From the NCBI GenBank assembly GCA_026018925.1, contig JAKSZU010000003.1, forward strand, positions 6,616,367 to 6,680,366: a DNA stretch of 64,000 nt. The letters run 5' to 3'. The translations under genes were made by a program, and so were the position numbers. Source of the DNA: Tupaia tana. Its lineage: Eukaryota; Chordata; Mammalia; Scandentia; Tupaiidae. Positions 54,530-64,000 of this stretch are shown here, piece after piece (the first letter of the stretch is position 1; each line of letters opens with the position of its first letter). The notes under the pieces were generated by a model, which saw nothing but the letters and a program-made list of their open reading frames with translations, ran no database searches and was not told the origin of the DNA.

Positions 54530-54820
54530 TTTGGATAGTCCCTCTCAGAATCCAGCCACCATGCTGAGAAGACCACTGCATGAGCAGACAGACCTCAGGT
54601 AGGCACTGAAGTGGGCAGTCCAGCTGAGCTCCCCGCTGGCAGGCAGCATCAACTACCAGTCACATGAAGGAAACCTCTTGCACATTGTAGCTCAACTGAC
54701 ACCCCAGATGATACAACTCAGTTAACAGCACATGGATCAGGAGAGCCCAAAAGCCAAGCCCAGCCAAGCCAAGGTCCTGAGAGACAATAAAGGAAAAGGC
54801 ATAAATAAATTAGTTAAATC
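54530..54820 (+). mobile_element. MaLR LTR (MLT1-type)
   Basis: 'accatgctgagaagaccactg', 'ccagctgagctccccgctgg', 'ggcagcatcaactaccagtcac', 'gctcaactgacaccccagatg', 'gagagcccaaaagccaagcc' follow MLT1 LTR order. Confidence 0.68.
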
Positions 54821-55431
54821 ACATACAAATCGATTTGCAAAAACAGATCAGTTCTCTCACATCATCCCTAGACCTCAACCATGCATGTGTATGTTCCTGA
54901 AAATAAGGGTGCGCTTTCTTTTATTAGAGTAAATAACTACCTTACTTTGGTGAATATCATGAATCATTACCTAAAAGAGTGCCTAAGGCCAAAAAGGATA
55001 CAGAACTATCCAATCTAAAAGCTACTGGAAAAATGGTAAAAGTAAATAAAGATGTTGACAAAACAACAGTTTCCTAGAGTAAGATTCCACTAACATTCAC
55101 ATAAATTGCAACAAGCAAAGAAAATGCTATAGTGGAATTACCAAAAATATTCCATTTCTGATGGCTTTAACGATATAGCCAAACCTGGCCAAAGCAGCAA
55201 TTTTCTCCTTGCTATGTAATTGCAGACTTGTCCCACATGTATCACATGGAAGTGGTCCATGTGACACAGCCTACTTCAGCCTTCATACAGCCATACTGGT
55301 CCTATGTGGGTTTGGAAATAGAGGAGACAAATGGAGCTGTGGTGTGTTCAAAACCACAAATTTGTTTCTAGATCAGCAGCCTGGACTTTACATACTTGGG
55401 GGCCCAGGTTAGGAGGGGTGCAATTTAGCTG
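54821..55431. other. unassigned
   Basis: No gene. If the LTR at 55432 belongs to a provirus, its internal side would be here, but I see no retroviral gene. Confidence 0.4.
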
Positions 55432-55878
55432 TGTTGGGTTCAGAATCGATCTAATCCCAGGTGACGCAGAGAGGACAACAACAATGCAAGTGCAAGAGAG
55501 GCTTTATTGTCCAGCTAGCTGGGGTCCAAGTGAATACCTGACGCAGCAGGCACCAACAAGGACCCTGAACCTGAGTGAGAAGCATTTTTATAACCAGAGA
55601 AAGAAAAAGTACTGTTGGTAACTTTCCATGGCCTGACAAGGCAGGGTCCAAGGAGGAGAGCAAGAGCAGACTCTGCAGTTCTGGTGCAAGGGTCGCCTTC
55701 ATTCACATCCTGTTCGTTGCTCAATCCCTTTGAAGCTCGCTGTGCTTGTAAAACTCTGCACTTACAGGAATGTGGGGCAGGGTGTTCACAGGATGTCTAA
55801 GGTCAGGGGTTGTGGGGGCTCGAAGTTGCAGGAGCCCGAGGCCAGCAGCATTTCTCGCCTATACTTTGCATCCCAACA
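55432..55878 (-). mobile_element. ERV LTR, solo
   Basis: On the minus strand it begins TGTTGGG and ends CCCAACA (perfect 7-bp inverted ends). It has a TATA box (ttataaaaatg) near 55592 and an AATAAA signal at 55503-55508. Length is 447 bp. No coding content and no clear TSD. Different from the LTR at 15383. Confidence 0.8.
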
Positions 55879-56040
55879 TTCCAACAGCTGCTACATGTGT
55901 CCCCAGCCACGTGTCCACAATGGCTGTAAGATTTTGCATTCTACTAGCTCTGTCCTGCACAAGACTAATGTGCATCACGTGCCACCACACGAGAAATGTG
56001 GAGGTTTTCTTAGCAGAAAATTTGGTTGTGGTATTTCCAA
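55879..56040. other. unassigned
   Basis: No recognised feature between the LTR and the next SINE. Confidence 0.4.
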
Positions 56041-56055
56041 AGAAATCAAAAACTT

Positions 56056-56325
56056 GGGACCAGCAGTCTGTGTATTGACTACGTTGCTGGACCGGTTTGA
56101 GTCCCAGACCCGGTGGCTTAAACTAATGCCAGGAACGTGTGCGTGCGTGCCCAAGATCCCGAGAAGAGAATGGAGGAGAAGGGATTGTGGCGTGGCCATC
56201 CCCCCTGGGGAGGCGGGGGGGGGGGGGTGGTTTCTCGCTTTCTATCTCTCTGTCTCTCTCTGTCTCCCTGGCAAGCGCACGCACTCTATACCAAAAACCT
56301 CTCAAAAAAGAAAGAAAAAAAAACA
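56056..56325 (+). mobile_element. tRNA-derived SINE (young type)
   Basis: The head is short around the A box, B box GGTTTGAGTCC, body with a G15-like run after the palindrome, TCTGTCTC tract and A tail. The TSD is 'agaaatcaaaaactt' at 56041 and 'agaaatcagaaactt' at 56326. Confidence 0.93.
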
Positions 56326-56340
56326 AGAAATCAGAAACTT

Positions 56341-56823
56341 ATCCAATAGTTCTTAGTGCAGTGCCCAGTGAGGAACCAATATTGCAATGACTTTGAGAAC
56401 TCCAGTGAGGAGAAATGAGCAAATTGATCCCAAGCTGCATGAGCAGCCACACAAAATATGAAACTGTAAAGGCAGATTATTAGCCATCTCAAAAACAGCC
56501 CCTGAAAACAAAGGAAGAGTGAGGTGACAAGTTGCAAAACAGGAAGCACACCACAAAATATCTTTTCTCAGCAACATCAAGAGACTGAGTTGGAGGGGAA
56601 AAAAACAAGAACCTGAAGAAGAAACTGAAAGCAATCAATTAACAGCAACTGGCAAACAGAGAAAATAAAAGAGAAAGAAAGGAAAGGAAAGGAAAATAGA
56701 AAAGCCAGTTGGAGAAAATCCAAAAGAATACAGCCCTTCCCAGGAGCTAGAAGATTTAGAATTGAGTCGCTTAGATATCTATTAAAATTAGGATGGACAC
56801 CAGATATCCATACAAGTATGATT
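56341..56823. other. unassigned, purine-rich
   Basis: Purine-rich sequence with a (GGAAA)n patch at 56674-56697; no gene. Confidence 0.4.
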
Positions 56824-56835
56824 CCTGAACATTCT

Positions 56836-57070
56836 TTTGTGCTTTGTTTTAGTTTTTGCTATAAGGCATGTGCACTTGCCAGAGTGAGAGAGAGCGAGAG
56901 AGAGAAATTACCCCCATGGGGGATGGCCACACTGCAATTTTTCTCCTCCATTCTCCTCTCAGGATTTTGGGCATGCACACACACATGCGTGGTGTGACTT
57001 TCAAGTCACCGGGTCTAGGACTCGGAACATGCAGCCAAACATGGGGGATCCATGCCACCTGCTGGCCCAC
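56836..57070 (-). mobile_element. tRNA-derived SINE (older type)
   Basis: From 'tttagtttttgctataaggc' to 'tgccacctgctggccca'. The TSD 'cctgaacattct' lies at 56824-56835 and 57071-57082. Confidence 0.93.
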
Positions 57071-57109
57071 CCTGAACATTCTCATGCCCATACTTGATGT
57101 TCAATGATA

Positions 57110-57525
57110 ATGTATCCTATTTTTGAATATAGGAGATTTTTTAATGTTTTTTCATCTTATTTTATTTCAAGTTTTTTTATACATTCAATCACATCATTTA
57201 GTTTGCAAAGTGAATATTCCAACGTGTTGCCATTTTTCCCCAGTCCAGTTGATAATACTATAAACTTATCTTCAACAGATAATACCCCATTTTTTGTCCC
57301 ATTAATGCTTTGCCTCTCCATTTTTCTCCTTAATATTCTTCCTCAGACTGTATTCCTTCACCCACATTCTTCCCAAACTATGACTGGTATTCACAACCAT
57401 TTACTGTGTTTCTATATCTTTTAGTCATTCAGTTTCAGTCACAGAGTGCAGAAACTAGGCTTATATTAAGAGGGGACATACAATGTCTCTCCTTCGTAGC
57501 CAGGCTTGCTTCATAAATGTTTGTT
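57110..57525 (-). mobile_element. L1 3' end, 5'-truncated
   Basis: Matches 18150-18535 throughout: 'ttagtttgcaaagtgaatattcc', 'gttgataatactataaa', 'gtcccattaatgctttgcctc', 'tgtgtttctatat'. Confidence 0.87.
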
Positions 57526-58429
57526 AAATTGATTTTTCCAACTATTCAGTTTAATGGGGGAGTAAATGAAGAGTTTTACGGTTTTTTTAACCAGAGCTTG
57601 AAAGACTGAAAGAGAGATGCTAAAAGCATCTTAAACTTTCAAAAGAGGGAAAAGCAGAAGGAAGAATCATCAAAAATGAGGAATGATGGCTATGTGCCAG
57701 CTCATACTCTGCAGAAGCTCCAATAAAGTTTCTAAAACTTAAATTTTAAAAAAAGGAAAAGAGGAGGAGGAGACAAAGAAGAAACTGAATCTGGGTTTTA
57801 GGCATGGGCTGACAGAAACAGTGCATAACTTCATGAGAATGAGGACGTAAAGGAAAGACTAAGGAAAAAGTAAAGGGAAACTTAGAAGTAGTGGGAGGAC
57901 TTAACACCCTTACATGTTGTGTAATTATAGTCTGAACTGAATCTAACCAACTCAGCAAGGAGAAGGGACACTCAACTGACATCTGAGTGACAAGCCATAA
58001 ATTGAGAGCCTTGAGTATATCGTATTGGATTACAAATTAACAACACTCTTTGGTCCTCAAGGATTTCACAATACACTTAGGGAAATAGACAAGAGCTAAT
58101 AAGCACCTAATCAGGTATGCCTAAACGTGGTAGAACTACTACAAGAGGCACTGAAGTAAGCTATGAGGTCAGAAAACTTTGCTTACGAGCTTGTGATTTA
58201 AGATGAGTCCCTAAACCTAAATGAGGAAGTGGAGTAGTCACCCACAGCCTGGGAGTGTGCTTAGAGGGGACGATTCTGCCAGAGGTGGGGAGACATGCTG
58301 TGGGGGAAACAAGACAGGAGAGGAAGAAGGGTGAGAGGCAAGAGTGGAGATGGATGCCACCACAGGAACGTACCAGGGAGGCCCAGTCCCTGCAGCAAGG
58401 CAGGAACACTAGCGCCCCGCCGTGTTGGG
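57526..58429. other. unassigned
   Basis: No gene. Short frames on both strands near 58161-58505 look like chance. Confidence 0.4.
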
Positions 58430-58590
58430 AGCTATAGAAGGAGCACAATACAGACCAGCCTGGAAAGCATGCTGAGGGCCTCGGGGGCTGGGGAAAATGG
58501 ACCACAGCATGACAGGACCCTGTTAAGAGTTATATCTCTCTGTCTCTTTCTCTCTCACTCACTCGCTTGCACTTTCAAAAAAAAAAAAGG
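58430..58590 (+). mobile_element. possible old SINE
   Basis: 'agaccagcctggaaagc', 'ggaccacagcatgacaggaccctgtt', a CTCTCTGTCTC tract and A12 tail. The order resembles 15936-16055. Weak. Confidence 0.3.
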
Positions 58591-58689
58591 AAAATACCAA
58601 GAAGTCTGGAATTTGTGATGGTAATGGCAAGGCATAAAAGGGTAAAACTGAAGAATACCATGAAATACCATGATTATATTTTCTCCTAA

Positions 58690-58820
58690 ATAAGTATTTT
58701 TATAATAAAATGGTGCTGGATTTGGTCAAATGTTTTATTTCTGGGTCTATTGAGATGATCATGTGACTTTTGATCTTCATTTTATTACAATGACTGATGT
58801 TTCTATATTGAACTAAACTT
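58690..58820 (-). mobile_element. old L1 ORF2 remnant
   Basis: 'ggtctattgagatgatcatg', 'acttttgatcttcattttatt' and 'ctatattgaactaaac' match antisense ORF2 of old L1s. Confidence 0.6.
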
Positions 58821-58869
58821 CTTTAAAATTTTTTAAATTTTTAAAATGTATTTCTTTTTATCATTTTTA

Positions 58870-59030
58870 TATTACATTTAATTTTATTTTATTTTTTAAA
58901 AATTTGGTATTTTCTATATTATTCAATCACATATATCTTTATAGTGTATAACATCTCTCTTTCCAGCATACCATGCATATCAGTCAAGACAAAGACATTA
59001 CTACCCACATCCTCATCATCAAATAGCTTT
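58870..59030 (-). mobile_element. short L1 3' end
   Basis: 'attcaatcacatatatctttat', 'tctttccagcataccatgc', 'tcagtcaagacaaagac', 'catcctcatcatcaaatag'. Confidence 0.75.
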
Positions 59031-61192
59031 TCTTTTTTTTCACATTATTATTTTTTTATTCTCATTATTTCTTTCTAAACATTCAATCACTATACATCAT
59101 TTGGTTTGTAAAGAGAATTGACCTAACGTGAAATACTTCTCAGACCAGTCCAGTTGAGAATACTGTACATGTTATTGTCGACAGGTGACAAACAATTTCT
59201 GTGTCCCACTAATGTCATGCTTCTCTATTTGTTCTCGTGCTATCTTTCTCTATACTCTTTCCTTCCCCCACCCTATTCCACACTGTCTTCAGCATCCATA
59301 ACTATTTTCGCTGCTTTTACGCCCTCCAATATTCCCATCTCTACCATAGAGTTCAGATCGTCAGTACATATTAAGTGGATACACACAATATCTTTCTTTC
59401 ATAGCCTGCCTTGCTTCTTTCAGCAACAAATCTTCCATATTTGACCACTTTCTATCAAATGCCAGGGTTTTGTTGGTTTTTTTTTTCTGGCTGAACAGTA
59501 TTCCAAAGAGTATATGTGCCACACTTTTTCAATCCATTCATCTATTTGTGAACATGTGGGTTGGTTTCATGTCGACCGTGAATAATGGCGCAATAAACAT
59601 TGATGTGCAAGCGCTTTACTGACTGAGCATTCTTCTGTCCTTTGGGTAGATACCCAGAAGTGGGATTGCTGGATCAAATGGTAATTCTATTTGTAGAACT
59701 ACCATTGTTCTACAAATTGTTTTCCACAGTGGCTGGACCAATTTACATTCCCACCAACAGTGTAGGAGAGTTCCCCTTTCACAGCAACCCTGTCAACACT
59801 CACCATCTTTTGAATTTTTAATTTTCGCCATTCTGACAGGGATTCGGTAGTATCACACTGTGGCTTTAATCTGCATCTCCCTTATGATGAGGGATGCTGA
59901 GCATTTTTTAATATGCTTTTTGGCTGTTTTTATGTCTTCTTAGAGAGAGATTGTCTTCAGCTCATTTTCCCATCTTTGACTTGGGTTAACCTTTTTTTTT
60001 TTTTTTTCAGGTAAGTCGCTTGAGTTTCCTGTGTATTCTAGTTATCAGTCCCTTATCTGAGGCACAGTTAATGAAAATAGTCTCCCATTCTGAGGGTTGT
60101 CGATTCACATTAATTACTGTGTCTTTTGCTGTGCAGAAACTTCTTAATCTGATATTATTTTAGGAATTATTGCCCATACTTTGAGAGTCTTATTTAAGAA
60201 GTCTTTGCCTACGCCAATGTCTCCCAGAGTTTCCCCAGCATTTTCCACCAGTAGTTTTATAGTTTGAGGTCTTAGCTTTAGACCTTTGATCCATTTTGAG
60301 TTGATTTTTGTTAATGGTGAAAGATGGAGATTCAGTTTCTTCTTTCTGCAGGTGGATACTCGTTTTTTCAGTATCGTTTGCTGAAGAGGTTTTCCTTTTC
60401 CTACTGGATTGACTGGTATCCTTTGTCAAAAATCAGCTGCTGTACGTTTTGGGGTTTATTTCTGGAGTCTCTATTCTACTCAATTGGTCCACCTGTCTGT
60501 TTTTGTGCCAATACCATGCTGTTTTGATCATCACAGCTGTATAGTATATTTTGGGGCCAGAAAGTGATTTGCCACCTGCTCCACTCTTCTTGCACAGGAT
60601 TGCTTTGGCAATACGAGGTCCTTTATGATTCCAGACAAATTCTATTATTATCTTTTCTAGATCTGTGAAGAATTTCTCTGGTATTTTTATTGGAATTGCA
60701 TTAAATATAAAGAGTAATTTGGATAGAAATGGCATTTTGATTATATTAATTCTTTCAATCCAAGAACATGGGCTGTCCTTCCACTTTTTTACGTCCCTTT
60801 CAATATCTTTTTTGAGATTTTCATAGTTTTTTTTGTAAAGGTCTTTGACTTCCTTAGATAGGTTTATCCCTAGGTATCTTATACATTTTGTGACTATGGT
60901 TAAAAGGATTCCTTTCTCCAAATCTACCTCATTCAACTTGTTCATATATAGAAATGTTATAGATTTTTGGATGTTGATTTTGTATCCTGCCACTTTACTG
61001 TATTCATTTACTACTTCGAGAAGTTTTTTTTATGGAAACCTTTGGGTCTTCTAAGTATACCATCATGTCATCTGCAAATAGATATTTTCAACTCTTCTTT
61101 GCCTGTTTGAATGCCTTTTATATTATTCTCTTTTCTGATTGCATTGACTAAGACTTGCAGCACTAAATTTAAAAAGCAGTGGAGAAAGTGGG
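59031..61192 (-). mobile_element. L1, 5'-truncated in ORF2 (about 2.2 kb)
   Basis: Antisense 3' UTR at 59080-59420 (matches 32250-32570), then ORF2 to near the RT motif region. The minus frame 60433-60993 is open ('GYKINIQKS', 'KYLGI'-like '[20 protein letters not shown]', '[20 protein letters not shown]'). A T16 run interrupts at 59993. It stops at the 'tagccttgtct' boundary. Dead copy. Confidence 0.92.
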
Positions 61193-61214
61193 TAGCCTTG
61201 TCTAATATCAGGGG

Positions 61215-61249
61215 GTTTTTTTTACATATTGCATTTAATCACATTTAAT
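61215..61249 (-). mobile_element. minimal L1 3' end insertion (35 bp)
   Basis: T8 then 'acatattgcatttaatcac', the last bases of an L1 3' UTR in antisense, flanked by a perfect 22-bp direct repeat at 61193-61214 and 61250-61271 (starts 'tagccttgtctaatatc'). It is one of the shortest L1 insertions one could recognise. Confidence 0.82.
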
Positions 61250-61271
61250 TAGCCTTGTCTAATATCAGGGG

Positions 61272-61330
61272 TAATATATATATATACATACATATATATA
61301 TGTATATGTATGTATGTATATATATATATT
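61272..61330. repeat. TA/TACA/TATG simple repeat
   Basis: Alternating TA with a few C and G positions. Confidence 0.93.
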
Positions 61331-61339
61331 GCATTTTAT

Positions 61340-61603
61340 CTTTTTTGGTTTTTTGAGAGGTTTTTGCTATAGGGCGTGTGCACGCGCCAGGAAGACAGAG
61401 AGAGACAGAGAGACAGAAAGAGAAAAATCACCCCCGGGGGGGAATGCCACACAGCAATTCCTTCTCCTCCTTTCTCCTCTTAGGATCTTGGACATGCACA
61501 CACATGCACCTGATGTGAGTTTAAGCCACCAGGTCTAGAACTCGAACTGTGGTCGACTACATGGGAGTCCAGTGACATAGCCATTACATTATCTGCTGGT
61601 TCT
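61340..61603 (-). mobile_element. tRNA-derived SINE (young type)
   Basis: From 'ttttttgagaggtttttgcta' to 'ttatctgctggttc', with 'ctagaactcgaactgtggtcg' in the B-box area. No clear TSD because of AT repeats on one side. Confidence 0.9.
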
Positions 61604-61681
61604 TTCATTGGTAATTATGGATTTTCTTCTGTTTAGCTTTGCTTTTCTTAATTGTGTTTTTTACTAATTCAGTCTCTTTAC

Positions 61682-61683
<2 letters not shown>

Positions 61684-61719
<36 letters not shown>

Positions 61720-61965
61720 GTTTTTACCAGAGGGCACATGCACACACTAGAGAGAAACAGAGAGAGGAAATGTGAGAAATTTCCTCCCTGGTGGGGATGT
61801 CCACATCACAGTTCCTTCTCTTCCATTTTCCTCTGGGGGGTTTGGGCACACACACACACACACACACACACGTGTCTGGAATGAATTTTAAACCACCAGG
61901 TCCAAGACTCACGTGGCCTACTACATGTTAGTCCAACAATGTTACCATTACATCATCTGCTGGTC
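61684..61965 (-). mobile_element. tRNA-derived SINE with a T35 tail
   Basis: T35 (the A tail in antisense), then 'aggtttttaccagagggc', GA tract, (CA)n patch at 61849-61872, and end 'acatcatctgctggtcc'. Confidence 0.9.
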
Positions 61966-61976
61966 CTTGCATAGTA

Positions 61977-61980
61977 TTTA

Positions 61981-62019
<39 letters not shown>
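61977..62019. repeat. (TA)n microsatellite
   Basis: About 20 TA units beside the SINE. Confidence 0.95.
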
Positions 62020-62023
<4 letters not shown>

Positions 62024-62079
62024 TTTTTTTAACTTTTTGTGTCTTTGAATTTTAAATGTGTCTTACATACAGCATATAG

Positions 62080-62835
62080 TTGGATCATGTTTGATTTTGA
62101 TTTTTAATTCATTCTACCAATCTCTGTCTTTTGATTGGCATGTTTAATTCATTTATATTTAGTGCAATTACTGATAAAATAAGAGTTATATCTACCATTT
62201 TGCTATTTGTTTCCTATATGTGTTCTGTATATTTTTTTTGTTCCTCTGGTTCTCTATTACTGTCTTTTGTGTTTAATATATTCTGGTATACTATTTTAAT
62301 GTCCTTGTAAATTATACTCTATTTTAAATATTATCTTCTTATGTCTTCTTAGTGGTTGTCATGGAGATTACAATTTACATTTTAATTTATTAAATCAAGC
62401 TCAAGTTAATTGCAACTTAATTTAAATAGTATGTAAAACGTTGCTCTTACATAGCTGTGTTCTCTCCCCTTCCTTTGTGCTATTATTGTCAGATAAATCA
62501 CATTTACAGATTAAGTGTCTATCAATATGAATTTATAATAACCACTTTATACATATTTTAAATCAGATTGGAGAGGGAAATCTACAACCAAGCACTGCAT
62601 TTACACTGTCTTTTATATTTATTTATGTAGTTTTTTTGAAAGGTGTTCTTTATTTCTTTATGTGGATATGAGTTATTGCCTAGTGCCTTTTCATTTCAGC
62701 CTGAAAGACTTCATTTAGTATTTGCTATAGGATAGGCTTGCAAGCAATGAATCTTTCTGTTTTTGTTTATTTAGAAATGTCTTAATTTCTCCTTCATTTT
62801 TGAAGAAAAGTTTTGCCAGATAAAGAATTTGGAGC
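62080..62835 (-). mobile_element. old L1 (L1M-type) 5' region remnant
   Basis: 'ctaccaatctctgtcttttgattgg', 'tatctaccattttgctatttg', 'tcttagtggttgtcatggag', 'tgtgctattattgtcag', 'cagcctgaaagacttcattt' and 'agaaaagttttgccagataaag' match antisense old L1 upstream of and within ORF1. No open frame. Confidence 0.7.
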
Positions 62836-63085
62836 TGGCCTAGTCACAGTGATACAAGTGGGAGGTCACTCCTGCACAGTGGCTGAGGTCACATGGGAGA
62901 AAAAATTAAGTAAAAGTATGCTTAATTGACAAAAATATGAGAAGCTATTTGCTGATAAAGTTATAGAGTAATATCTTTGGCTTGACTGACATGCATAGTA
63001 TTTGTGCTGGAAAAAGAAATATTGTACACTATATAGATGTGATTAAATGTAAATAAATTAATTAACTTGAAAAATTTTAAAAAGT
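62836..63085 (+). mobile_element. L1 3' end in sense, with unassigned start
   Basis: The last part ('tgtgctggaaaaagaaatattg', 'atagatgtgattaaatgtaaat') matches L1 3' ends here. The first 65 bp ('ggagctggcctagtcacagtg') is not L1 that I recognise. Confidence 0.5.
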
Positions 63086-63224
63086 GTTCCCACTTTTTCT
63101 GGTAGAAGTTAAGTTTTGGGAAGGCTTTACTCTGTCATTCTGATATGACCTCATGATTATATTGAAGCCTTATAAATAAAATTTTGCTTGCAATGTGAGG
63201 AATAATTAGAAGGAAGGAAGACTT

Positions 63225-63500
63225 GGGACCAGCAGTTGGCGTAATGGCTGTGTCGCTGGACTCCCATGTGGTCAACTGCAGTTCGAGTCCTGGACCTGGT
63301 GGCTTAAACTAACGCTGGGCAAGTGTGTGCATGCCCAAGATCCCTAGAGGAGAATGGAGGAGAAGGGATTATGGCATGGCCATCCTCCCTGCGGTGGGGG
63401 GTGATTTCTCACTTTCTGTCTCTCTGTCTCTGTCTGTCTTTCTGGCAAGCACACACGTCCTATAGCAAGAACCTCTAAAAAAATAAATAAATAAAAATTT
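63225..63500 (+). mobile_element. tRNA-derived SINE (young type)
   Basis: A box TTGGCGTAATGG, B box GTTCGAGTCCT, palindrome with insertion, tract, 'cctatagcaagaacctct' and (AAAT)n tail. TSD weak. Confidence 0.92.
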
Positions 63501-63530
63501 TTTTAAAAATTTTAAAAAGAAGAAGGAAAC

Positions 63531-63742
63531 CTAGGGACCAGCAGATGGCATAAAGTTATGTTGTTGGTCTGGCACCACGTAGTTGACAGTGGTTAAAGTC
63601 CCAGACCCCATGGCTTAAACTTACACTGGGCACGACTGCGTGCATGCCCGAGATCCCAAGAGGAGAATAGAGGAGAAGGGATTGTGGTGAGACCATCCAC
63701 CCATGGGGTCATTTCTCACTTTCTGTCTCTCCAGAAAGTGAA
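63531..63742 (+). mobile_element. SINE lacking 3' end and A tail, with TSD
   Basis: Head and body are present, but it stops at 'ctgtctctccagaaagtgaa'. The TSD 'gaagaaggaaac' flanks it at 63519-63530 and 63743-63754. No A tail. Confidence 0.85.
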
Positions 63743-63754
63743 GAAGAAGGAAAC

Positions 63755-64000
63755 AAGTGTAAAATAGGTTCAGATCCAAGACCCAGAGGCAACAATCCAG
63801 ATCAGAAATGACAAAAACCATAGCTAACTGGAAAATGAGGGTAAGGAGAGTGGGCGTTTAGAGAGATGTGAAGCCAGTGTAGCCCATAATGTTTTGTTAC
63901 TTGGTGGAGGAAACAGTCAAGGTTCCTTGCTTGGGTAGCTTGCAGGATGATAGCTGTATTTCCCAAGGTGGGGAACCCAGAGAGGAGGGAGAAGGTAGCC
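63755..64000. other. unassigned
   Basis: No gene or repeat that I can support. Confidence 0.4.

Noticed and set aside
61193..61271. Simple tandem duplication or assembly error
   Set aside because: The sequence between the two 22-bp copies has a T8 run and L1 3' terminal sequence, which fits an insertion better. I could not exclude it fully.

Overview
This window looks like gene-poor nuclear DNA of a placental mammal. The evidence is the repeat content: L1 LINEs of several ages, ERVL-MaLR LTRs, MIR and L2-like fragments, hAT-Charlie and Tigger DNA transposons, intron-less copies of mammalian mRNAs, and about 30 copies of one tRNA-derived SINE family of roughly 260 bp. I could not match that SINE to a species. 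One Alu-like 7SL fragment would point to Euarchontoglires if confirmed. A colugo is only a guess. I see no functional protein-coding gene, rRNA, tRNA gene, CRISPR array or bacterial-style operon. Almost all short open frames are shadows of SINEs and L1s.

Layout. 0-2 kb: MaLR LTRs and internal sequence, one LTR split by a SINE. 2-7 kb: an L2-like fragment, a dispersed repeat carrying a MER5A-like segment, and decayed LTR-type sequence. 7-11 kb: L1 3' ends and an internally deleted L1 with a SINE in it. 11.2-14.35 kb: one Tigger transposase gene on the minus strand, split by an SYF2 processed pseudogene and two SINEs. 14.7-15.9 kb: a SINE inside a SINE, then an ERV LTR. 16-22.8 kb: old L1, a hAT MITE, a TC2N-like remnant, two L1s, a MaLR LTR, MIR, and an RPL6 processed pseudogene. 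23.4-32.6 kb: an antisense L1 5' half with a duplicated upstream segment, then a nearly full-length but dead L1. 32.6-35.7 kb: MaLR elements, one opened by a short L1. 36-43 kb: mostly unassigned sequence with MIR, L1 and SINE copies. 43.8-45.7 kb: an old L1 holding SINEs nested up to three deep. 46-54 kb: the second long copy of the 4-kb dispersed repeat, a duplicated coiled-coil-coding segment, and an inverted L1. 54-64 kb: MaLR and ERV LTRs, SINEs, a 2-kb antisense L1, very short L1 insertions and simple repeats.

The genes do not work together as a pathway. What the window records is a history of retrotransposition. L1 endonuclease and reverse transcriptase (as known for these families) explain the L1s, SINEs and processed pseudogenes, many of which keep visible target-site duplications (TSDs), so several insertions can be put in order. 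I found no convincing new functional system. The most informative items are the nested insertions, two L1 insertions under 80 bp, an L1 whose ORF1 and ORF2 frames have fused, a possible repeated L1 5' UTR unit, and a three-copy composite repeat.
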